Source of the DNA: Pseudomonadota bacterium
GTDB lineage: Bacteria; Pseudomonadota; Alphaproteobacteria; Acetobacterales; Acetobacteraceae
Assembly: GCA_021808185.1 (NCBI GenBank)
Contig: JAKBCB010000247.1
Location: 1 to 5,949 of the forward strand
Reading direction: 5' to 3'
DNA length: 5,949 nt
The notes beneath the pieces were generated by a model, which had not been told where the DNA came from, ran no database searches, and saw only the letters and a program-made list of their open reading frames with translations. Position 1 is the stretch's first letter; every line of letters starts with the position of its first letter. A program made the position numbers and the translations under genes. This document shows positions 1 through 5,197 of the stretch, piece after piece.

Positions 1-60
1 ATAATGGAAATGTCAAACTCGGTTCATCTTTTTGCGCGTTTCCGGGGCGCATTCGCGTCA

Positions 61-66
61 AGAGAG
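61..66 (+). promoter_or_regulatory. Ribosome binding site deciding the GTG start of the first desulfurase
   Basis: AGAGAG lies 9 nt before the GTG at 76. The frame is also open back to an ATG at 4, but bases 1-75 are clearly more AT-rich than the gene body. The 24 residues they would encode precede the point where family similarity begins (IIYLDANAT) and look like no desulfurase N-terminus. I therefore read 1-75 as leader and take GTG 76 as the start. I could not assign a convincing -35/-10 pair or an IscR/Rrf2 operator in these 75 bases. Confidence 0.5.
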
Positions 67-75
67 TTAAGAAAT

Positions 76-1227
76 GTGACAGACCGACGCACGATCATCT
101 ATCTCGACGCCAACGCCACCGAGCCGATGCGCCCGGCGGCGTTGCATGCGGCGGTGGCCGCGATGGAGCAGGGCGGCAACCCGTCCTCGGTGCATCACGC
201 CGGGCGGGCGGCGCGGCGCACACTGGAGCGTGCACGCGAGGCGATCGCGGCACGCTTTACTGGTCGGGCGACCGACTTGGTCTTTACCTCCGGCGGCACG
301 GAGGCTGATGCGCTGGCGGTGCATGGCCTGGGCCAGGGGCGGCGGCTGATCGTCGGTGCCACCGAGCACGACGCGGTGCGCGCGGCGGCGCGGGGCGCCG
401 AGGTGCTGCCGGTGGATGCGAGCGGCATCGCCGACCTCGACGCGCTGGCACGGCTGCTGGCCGCCCGCCCGCCGGCACCCGCGCCGGCGCTGGTCTGCCT
501 GATGCTGGCGAACAACGAGACCGGGACGATACAGCCCATCGCCGAGACGGCCGCGCTGTGCCGCGCCGCCGGGGCGTGGCTGCATGTGGACGCGGTGCAG
601 GCGGCGGGGCGGATCGCGGTGGATTTCGCGGCACTCGGCGCGCACAGCCTGGCGCTGTCCTCGCACAAGCTGGGCGGGCCGCCAGGGGCGGGGGCCTTGC
701 TGCTGGCACCGGAGGCGGCGGCGGTGCTGCGGCCGCTGATCGAGGGCGGTGGGCAGGAGCGCGGGCGGCGCGGCGGCACCCCGCCATTGCCCGCCATCGC
801 CGGCTTCGCCGCCGCCGCCGAGGCGGCGACCGGCGCGAACGCCCTGGCCGCGCTGCGCGACAAGGCGGAGGCGGCGGCGATGGCGGCGGGGGCAGTGCCG
901 CTCGGCGCCGATGCGCCGCGCTTGCCCAACACCGCATGCCTCGCCTTGCCCGGGGTGAAGGCGGAAACCCAGGTGATCGCGCTCGACCTCGCCGGCATCG
1001 CGGTCTCGGCCGGGGCCGCGTGCAGCTCGGGCAAGGTCGCGCGCAGCCACGTGCTGGCGGCGATGGGGGCGGGGGCGCTGGCGAGCGAGGCGATCCGCGT
1101 ATCGCTGCCATGGAACGCCACCGAAGCCGATATCGACGCCTTCGCGGACGCCTATCGCGCCATGGCCGCGCGCCTGTCGCGGCCGGTCTTTGGCAATGGG
1201 CCGCCTGACCCCATCTGCGCCGCATGA
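76..1227 (+). CDS. Cysteine desulfurase, group I NifS/IscS-like (class V aminotransferase fold), first of a tandem pair
   Basis: This is a PLP enzyme that removes sulfur from L-cysteine, giving alanine and an enzyme persulfide for Fe-S or thiolation pathways in the cytoplasm. From the GTG start it has 383 residues. Visible motifs are the N-terminal YLDANAT, the cofactor-stacking His98 (ATEHDA), NNETG, Asp172 and Gln175 in HVDAVQAAG, the PLP-binding Lys198 in SSHKLGGP, and the persulfide-carrying Cys316 in GAACSSGKV. Arg341 (IRVSLPWN) probably holds the substrate carboxylate. The Lys-to-Cys interval is 118 residues, against 123 in the next gene, so it is slightly shortened. After Cys it reads SSGKVARSHVL rather than the EPSYVLRALGL of IscS. 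The product is therefore a paralogue of the next one, not a copy. Its stop overlaps the next ATG (ATGA), which implies translational coupling. The enzyme class is secure, but which acceptor it serves is unknown. Confidence 0.9.
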   Translation: MTDRRTIIYLDANATEPMRPAALHAAVAAMEQGGNPSSVHHAGRAARRTLERAREAIAARFTGRATDLVFTSGGTEADALAVHGLGQGRRLIVGATEHDAVRAAARGAEVLPVDASGIADLDALARLLAARPPAPAPALVCLMLANNETGTIQPIAETAALCRAAGAWLHVDAVQAAGRIAVDFAALGAHSLALSSHKLGGPPGAGALLLAPEAAAVLRPLIEGGGQERGRRGGTPPLPAIAGFAAAAEAATGANALAALRDKAEAAAMAAGAVPLGADAPRLPNTACLALPGVKAETQVIALDLAGIAVSAGAACSSGKVARSHVLAAMGAGALASEAIRVSLPWNATEADIDAFADAYRAMAARLSRPVFGNGPPDPICAA

Positions 1228-2405
1228 CGCCGATTCCCAACCGCCCCGTGTATCTGGACAACCAAGCCACCACGCCCTGCGACCCGCGTGTGGTGGCGGC
1301 GATGCTGCCGTTCTTCACCGAACGCTTCGGCAACCCGCACAGCGCCGAGCACGCCATGGGCCGCGATGCGGACGCCGCCGTCGAGGACGCGCGGGCGAAG
1401 GTCGCGGCGCTGATCGGCGCCGATGTGCGCGAGGTGGTGTTCACCTCCGGCGCCACCGAGAGCAACAACATCGCCATCAAGGGCGCCGCCCGCTTCGCCG
1501 CCGGCCTGGGCGACCCGCGCCGCCGCGTCGTCACCGCCGCCACCGAGCATAAATGCGTGCTGGAATCGGTGGCCGACCTGGGCGCGGAGGGGTTCGAGCC
1601 GGTGGTGCTGCCGGTGCGGCCGGACGGGCGGCTCGACCCGGATGTGCTGCGCGCGGCGCTGGCCACGCCCGCGCTGCTGGTCAGCGTGATGGCGGTGAAC
1701 AACGAGACCGGCGTGATCCAGGACATCGCCGCCCTTGCCGCCATCGCCCGCGCGGCGGGGGCGCTGTTCCACACCGACGCGGCGCAGGCGGCGGGGAAAA
1801 TCCCGCTCGATGTCGGGCCGATGGGCGTCGATCTGCTCTCGCTCTCGGGCCATAAGCTGTACGGGCCGAAAGGGGTGGGGGCGCTGTATGTCCGGCGCCG
1901 GCCGCGCGTGCGGCTGGCGCCGTTGTTCTCCGGCGGCGGGCAGGAGCGGGGCCTGCGTTCCGGCACGCTGCCGGCGCCGCTGCTGGTGGGCCTCGGCGAG
2001 GCGTGCCGCCTTGCGGCGCTGGAGATGGCCCGCGACAACGCACGCATCGCCGGCCTGCGAGACGCGCTGTTCGCGCGGCTGGCGGAGGCGCTGCCCGGCC
2101 TTGCGCTGAACGGCAGCGCGGAGCACCGCATTGCGGGCAACCTCAACCTCACGTTCCCGGTGGCGCACGCCATGGCATTGATGCGGGCGGCGCCGGATCT
2201 GTGCGTGTCCACCGGCTCGGCCTGTTCCTCGGCGGAGGTGGAACCCTCCTATGTGCTGCGGGCGCTAGGTCTGGACGAGGCGCGGGCCCGCCGCACCTTG
2301 CGCATCGGGATCGGACGCTTTACCTCCGCCGCCGACATCGAGTTCGCGGCCAAGGCTCTGGCGGAGGCGCATACGTCGGTGGCCCACGCACGCATCGAGG
2401 CCTGA
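1224..2405 (+). CDS. iscS: Cysteine desulfurase IscS-like, second of the tandem pair
   Basis: This 393-residue PLP-dependent cysteine desulfurase mobilises sulfur from cysteine for Fe-S assembly and tRNA thiolation. All catalytic landmarks of E. coli IscS are present, shifted by about five residues. They are YLDNQATTP, His109 (TEHK), NNETG, Asp185 and Gln188 (HTDAAQAAG), Lys211 as Schiff-base lysine (SGHKLYGPKG), Cys334 on the mobile loop (STGSACSSAEVEPSYVLRALGL) and Arg360 in LRIGIGRFT. It stops only 59 residues after the catalytic Cys, where E. coli IscS (404 aa) continues for about 76. The SPLWEM-type tail that docks IscU is absent. The ATG lies inside the stop of the preceding gene and has no good Shine-Dalgarno, so translation is probably coupled. 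The ferredoxin gene follows 8 bp later. The symbol reflects family resemblance; a dedicated role like that of B. subtilis YrvO, beside mnmA, is equally possible. Confidence 0.92.
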   Translation: MTPIPNRPVYLDNQATTPCDPRVVAAMLPFFTERFGNPHSAEHAMGRDADAAVEDARAKVAALIGADVREVVFTSGATESNNIAIKGAARFAAGLGDPRRRVVTAATEHKCVLESVADLGAEGFEPVVLPVRPDGRLDPDVLRAALATPALLVSVMAVNNETGVIQDIAALAAIARAAGALFHTDAAQAAGKIPLDVGPMGVDLLSLSGHKLYGPKGVGALYVRRRPRVRLAPLFSGGGQERGLRSGTLPAPLLVGLGEACRLAALEMARDNARIAGLRDALFARLAEALPGLALNGSAEHRIAGNLNLTFPVAHAMALMRAAPDLCVSTGSACSSAEVEPSYVLRALGLDEARARRTLRIGIGRFTSAADIEFAAKALAEAHTSVAHARIEA

Positions 2406-2413
2406 CCCAATCC

Positions 2414-2746
2414 ATGCCGAAAATGACCTTCATCCAGCGCGACGGCACCCGCCTTGAGGTGGAAGCGCCCCTGGGGCTTTCGGTGCTGGAGGTCGCGCAC
2501 AAATACGGCGTGGACATCGAGGGCGCGTGCGAGGGCTCGCTCGCCTGCTCGACCTGCCATGTGATTGTCGATCCGTCCTGGTTCGCCAAGCTCGCGCGCC
2601 CGACCGAGGACGAGGAGGACATGCTCGATCTCGCCTTCGGGCTGGAAAAGACCTCTCGCCTGGGCTGCCAGATCGTCATGACGGCGGCGCTGGACGGGCT
2701 GGTGGTGCGCCTGCCGCCCGGCAGCCGCAACATGCTGAAGGAATGA
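2414..2746 (+). CDS. fdx: [2Fe-2S] ferredoxin, adrenodoxin/ISC type
   Basis: This 110-residue soluble electron carrier has the adrenodoxin-type cluster signature. Cys39, Cys45, Cys48 and Cys85 are spaced C-x5-C-x2-C-x36-C, in EGACEGSLACSTCHV and SRLGCQI. The acidic helix after them (PTEDEEDMLDLA) is the usual partner-binding surface, and the C-terminal RLPPGSRNM is typical of this family. The start at 2414 is 8 bp after the desulfurase stop. A weak GAGG at 2397-2400 overlaps the end of that gene, and an ATG at 2423 is an alternative. In ISC systems such ferredoxins donate electrons during cluster assembly and bind the cysteine desulfurase, so its place after two desulfurases fits that job. 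It could also serve a P450 or another oxidoreductase, but nothing in this window suggests one. Confidence 0.92.
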   Translation: MPKMTFIQRDGTRLEVEAPLGLSVLEVAHKYGVDIEGACEGSLACSTCHVIVDPSWFAKLARPTEDEEDMLDLAFGLEKTSRLGCQIVMTAALDGLVVRLPPGSRNMLKE

Positions 2747-2780
2747 GCGCCATCCGCCGGCATCGGGCGGGATAGCGGCG

Positions 2781-3863
2781 ATGCGGGTGCTCGTCGCGAT
2801 GTCGGGCGGCGTCGATAGCAGCGTGGTGGCGGGGCTGCTGGCCGAGGCCGGGCGCGAGGTGATCGGCGTCACCCTGCAACTGTACGACCACGGCGCGGCG
2901 GTGGGCCGCAAGGGCGCCTGCTGTGCCGGACAGGACATTCACGACGCGCGGCGCGTGGCCGACCATCTCGGCATCCCGCACTACGTCATCGACGCCGAGG
3001 CGCGGTTCCGAGGGGCCGTGATGGCCGACTTCGCCGCCAGCTACGCCGCGGGCGAGACGCCGGTGCCGTGCGTGCGCTGCAACCAGACGGTGAAGTTCAC
3101 CGACCTGATCGCGCTGGCCGGCGACCTCGGCGCCGAGGCCATGGCGACGGGCCATTACGCGCGGCGGCTGGACGGGCCGGACGGGCCGGAACTGCACCGC
3201 GCCGCCGACCCCGGCCGCGACCAGAGCTATTTCCTGTTCGCCACCACGCGGGAGCAACTGGCCCGCACGCTGTTCCCGCTCGGTGCCATGCCCGACAAGG
3301 CGTTCGTGCGCGCGCAGGCCGAGCGGCTGGGGCTGACGGTCGCGGCCAAGCCGGACAGCCAGGACATCTGCTTCGTGCCATCGGGCAGCTATGCCGATGT
3401 GGTCGGCAAAATCCGGCCCGAGGCGCTGGAGCCGGGCGAGATCGTCACCGAGGCCGGCGAGGTGGTCGGCCGGCACGAGGGCATCGCGCGCTACACGGTG
3501 GGCCAGGCCAAGCGCCTGGGCCTCGCCGGCCAGGGGCGCGAGGGGCGGCGCGTGGTGGTGGGGCTCGATGCCGCCGGAAAGCGCGTGGTGGTCGGCAGCC
3601 CCGCGCGCGGCGAGCGGCTGGTGCGGCTGCGGGAGATGAACTGGCTGGTGCCCCCCGGCCCGCGCGATTGCACGGTGAAACTGCGCGCCCGCGAGGAGCC
3701 GCGCCCGGCCCGCGTGATCCCAACGCAGGACGGCGCCGAGGTGCTGCTGGAGACGCCCGCGCTGGCCGCCCCGGGGCAGGCCTGCGTCCTGTATGCCGGC
3801 GAGCGGGTGATTGGTGGCGGTTTCATCCGCCCGAACCCGCCGCAGACGCGCGCGGACGGTTGA
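2781..3863 (+). CDS. mnmA: tRNA-specific 2-thiouridylase MnmA
   Basis: MnmA makes 2-thiouridine at wobble position 34 of Lys, Glu and Gln tRNAs: it adenylates the base with ATP and then replaces oxygen with sulfur from a persulfide. The 360-residue protein opens with the PP-loop ATPase motif SGGVDSS (8-14). It continues with ACCAGQDIHDARRVA (46-60), the tRNA-binding core including ATGHYAR (122-128), DQSYFLF (147-153), PDSQDICFVP (191-200) with the catalytic Cys197, the central HEGIARYTVGQAKRLGL domain (232-248), and a C-terminal beta-barrel ending in VIGGGFIRP. Cys100 matches E. coli Cys102. Cys97 stands where E. coli has the acid/base Asp99 (TPVPCVRCN). The start is an ATG 8 nt after GGGA. 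It begins directly at the PP-loop strand, without the short N-terminal extension of many relatives. The 34-bp gap to the ferredoxin suggests co-transcription with the desulfurases that could supply its sulfur. Confidence 0.96.
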   Translation: MRVLVAMSGGVDSSVVAGLLAEAGREVIGVTLQLYDHGAAVGRKGACCAGQDIHDARRVADHLGIPHYVIDAEARFRGAVMADFAASYAAGETPVPCVRCNQTVKFTDLIALAGDLGAEAMATGHYARRLDGPDGPELHRAADPGRDQSYFLFATTREQLARTLFPLGAMPDKAFVRAQAERLGLTVAAKPDSQDICFVPSGSYADVVGKIRPEALEPGEIVTEAGEVVGRHEGIARYTVGQAKRLGLAGQGREGRRVVVGLDAAGKRVVVGSPARGERLVRLREMNWLVPPGPRDCTVKLRAREEPRPARVIPTQDGAEVLLETPALAAPGQACVLYAGERVIGGGFIRPNPPQTRADG

Positions 3864-3888
3864 CGCACGCGGGCGCGGAGGGTAAATC
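3860..3888 (+). promoter_or_regulatory. Putative sigma-70-type promoter for the tRNA gene
   Basis: TTGACG at 3860-3865 matches five of six bases of the -35 consensus. A spacer of exactly 17 nt leads to TAAATC at 3883-3888, which matches only three of six -10 positions. The -35 box contains the TGA stop of mnmA. Transcription would begin near 3895, about 30 nt before the tRNA. The bases just after the -10 are GC-rich, as in the discriminators of stringently controlled stable-RNA promoters. This is inferred from pattern only; read-through from mnmA is the alternative. Confidence 0.4.
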
Positions 3889-3925
3889 GCCGGCCTCCCG
3901 GCCGACCTGCCGGGCGCGAACGGAT

Positions 3926-4000
3926 GGCGGCGTAGCTCAGTGGTAGAGCAGGGGAATCATAATCCCTTGGTCGGTGGTTCAAATCCGCCCGCCGCTACCA
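3926..4000 (+). tRNA. tRNA-Met (CAT), elongator type
   Basis: The 75-nt gene folds into a full cloverleaf with encoded CCA. The acceptor is GGCGGCG with CGCCGCT, the D-stem GCTC/GAGC has a 7-nt loop AGTGGTA, the anticodon stem is GGGGA/TCCCT, the variable loop is TGGTC, and the T-arm is GGTGG-TTCAAAT-CCGCC. The anticodon CAT is at 3958-3960 and the discriminator base is A73. It is not the initiator: it lacks the C1xA72 mismatch, and the three G-C pairs of its anticodon stem are at 28-30, not next to the loop. The lysidine-modified Ile2 species also has CAT, but the C4-G69/C5-G68 pairs used by E. coli TilS are G4-C69/G5-C68 here, which favours elongator Met. The end pair G1-U72 is a wobble, and so are G27-U43 and U51-G63. 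Confidence 0.93.
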
Positions 4001-4042
4001 TCCTTCCAGGTAATCCCCGACGATACATCGCCAGCGTGACCC

Positions 4043-4071
4043 GGGAGGCGGCTAATATCCCGCCGCCCCCC
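4043..4071. terminator. GC-rich hairpin between convergent units, possible bidirectional terminator
   Basis: GGGAGGCGGC (4043-4052) pairs with GCCGCCCCCC (4062-4071) around a 9-nt loop, TAATATCCC. This makes a ten-position stem with one internal A-C mismatch. It lies 42 nt after the tRNA on the + strand and 11 nt after the doxDA stop on the - strand, where a shared terminator would sit. Neither side has a run of T, so it is not a canonical intrinsic terminator. It may only block 3' exonucleases or assist Rho. Confidence 0.4.
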
Positions 4072-4082
4072 TCGCCATGGGA

Positions 4083-5171
4083 TCAGGGCTTGAGCGTGCC
4101 GGTGAACGTCCGGCCACTGACGTCGGTCAGCCGCAGCACGGGCTTGTCGCCCACGGGCTTGGCGTCCGCGACCGGCGGAAGGGTGATGGTCGCCATGGCA
4201 CCCATCGGCGCCACGAGGCCGTAGGGGCCAGCCTTGAACTTGTTGTAGTCGAAGTCGTTCTGGATCGCCGTTGCCGGCAGTTTCGTCAGGGCTTCGATGT
4301 TCCACGTCGCGGCCGGCTGGCCGTCGGCGCCGAGCAACTCGGCCTTCATCACATGCGCGGGCGCTTCCGGCGTGCCGCCGTCGAGGTAGATGTGGAAACG
4401 CACGCTGCCGTCGCCCAGCAGCGCGCCATCGGTTAGGGTGAAATGGTGCTTGGTGGGGCTGACCGGGCCGCCATGGAACGCGGTGACGACGGAGCCGCGA
4501 TAATAGCTGTAGGTGCCGATGTTGAAGGCGAGCACGGCGGCAAGCAGCGTAAGGCCGAGCGTGCGGAACTGGCCGTCCGTGGTCGGCAGCGGCAGGCTGC
4601 CGGCAGCCCAGCGGAACCAGCCCCGGTCAGCCAGCGCGAGGTTGCGCCGCAGCAGCACGTTGTCCAGCGAATAGCTGCCGCTGCCGGCCAGCAGCAGCGT
4701 GGTGCCCATGGCAAGGTTGCAGGCCGCCATTGTCCATTCGTCGATGCACGTTGCCCCCTGCCAGCCGAACATCAGCATGAGCACGACGGAAAAGCCCATC
4801 GACACGAGAGCGGCCGCGCGTGTCATCAGCCCGGCCATCAGCGCCACGCCGACGATCAGTTCCGCGGCGCTGAACAGAATGACGCCAGCATAGAGCAACC
4901 AGAAGTGTTGCAGCATATAGGCGATGACATGCTCCATGCCGAGCAGTGCCCCGGGCATCGCGGTCTGGAACTTGTTGGCCATCCAGGTCGGTTGCGTTGG
5001 ATCGAGCTTGGCCGGCGCGTAGATGAAGCGGCGCGAGCCGCCGCCCCAGTACACGAACCCCTGGATCACGCGCACCGACAGCATCGCGATCGCGGCGATG
5101 CGCCAGTTCCGCTCGCCGAGCGTCGCTGCCTGCGCGCCGACGTTTATCCGTCCCATGGTCAACGTCGTCAT
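4083..5171 (-). CDS. doxDA: Thiosulfate:quinone oxidoreductase, fused DoxD-DoxA
   Basis: TQO oxidises thiosulfate to tetrathionate and passes the electrons to membrane quinone. In Acidianus the two subunits DoxD and DoxA are separate; here one 362-residue protein carries both. Residues about 25-175 are DoxD-like: hydrophobic segments near 25-42, 91-113, 119-137 and 147-163, with the family stretch GWQGATCIDEWTMAA (137-150) containing Cys142. A fifth hydrophobic segment (about 203-222) then anchors a DoxA-like domain (about 223-335) whose hallmark is YNKFKAGPYGLVAPMGA (309-325). That domain should lie outside the membrane on the periplasmic side. The frame stays open 36 codons upstream, into the preceding gene. 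The ATG at 5171 is chosen because a strong AGGAGAG lies 6 nt before it and the upstream residues are unlike DoxD. It follows the binding-protein gene by 26 bp. Family assignment is firm; thiosulfate as substrate is inferred from the family. Confidence 0.9.
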   Translation of the reverse strand: MTTLTMGRINVGAQAATLGERNWRIAAIAMLSVRVIQGFVYWGGGSRRFIYAPAKLDPTQPTWMANKFQTAMPGALLGMEHVIAYMLQHFWLLYAGVILFSAAELIVGVALMAGLMTRAAALVSMGFSVVLMLMFGWQGATCIDEWTMAACNLAMGTTLLLAGSGSYSLDNVLLRRNLALADRGWFRWAAGSLPLPTTDGQFRTLGLTLLAAVLAFNIGTYSYYRGSVVTAFHGGPVSPTKHHFTLTDGALLGDGSVRFHIYLDGGTPEAPAHVMKAELLGADGQPAATWNIEALTKLPATAIQNDFDYNKFKAGPYGLVAPMGAMATITLPPVADAKPVGDKPVLRLTDVSGRTFTGTLKP

Positions 5172-5177
5172 TGTCGT

Positions 5178-5184
5178 CTCTCCT
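5178..5184 (-). promoter_or_regulatory. Strong Shine-Dalgarno deciding the doxDA start
   Basis: Read on the minus strand this is AGGAGAG, 6 nt before the ATG at 5171. It is the best ribosome binding site in the window. It lies in the short gap after the upstream stop codon, so it supports independent, efficient initiation at this ATG rather than at the in-frame ATG at 5279. Confidence 0.8.
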
Positions 5185-5197
5185 GGTCGCGTCCGGT

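Noticed and set aside
4..75. N-terminal extension of the first desulfurase from the ATG at 4
   Set aside because: These bases are AT-richer than the gene, the encoded residues match no desulfurase N-terminus, and the GTG at 76 has a suitably spaced AGAGAG.
1..75. IscR or Rrf2-type operator upstream of the desulfurases
   Set aside because: No palindrome resembling the known IscR type 1 site or an iron-responsive box could be found by eye in these bases.
284..2212. A 642-codon open frame on the minus strand opposite both desulfurases, and similar long ones at 195-1121 and 1152-2168
   Set aside because: They lie antisense to two clearly recognisable enzymes, are rich in Arg/Pro/Ala/Ser low-complexity sequence, and are the expected by-product of very high GC.
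3891..3904. Hairpin CGGCC-TCCC-GGCCG after mnmA as a terminator
   Set aside because: The stem is only five pairs with no T-run, and it falls just after the putative tRNA promoter; it is likely a chance palindrome in GC-rich sequence.
3926..4000. Initiator tRNA-fMet or lysidine tRNA-Ile2
   Set aside because: There is no C1xA72 mismatch, the anticodon-stem G-C run is displaced from the initiator position, and the acceptor pairs G4-C69/G5-C68 do not match the E. coli TilS determinants.
3940..4224. A plus-strand open frame starting inside the tRNA and running into the 3' end of doxDA
   Set aside because: It overlaps a convincing tRNA, lacks a ribosome binding site and crosses a real gene on the other strand.
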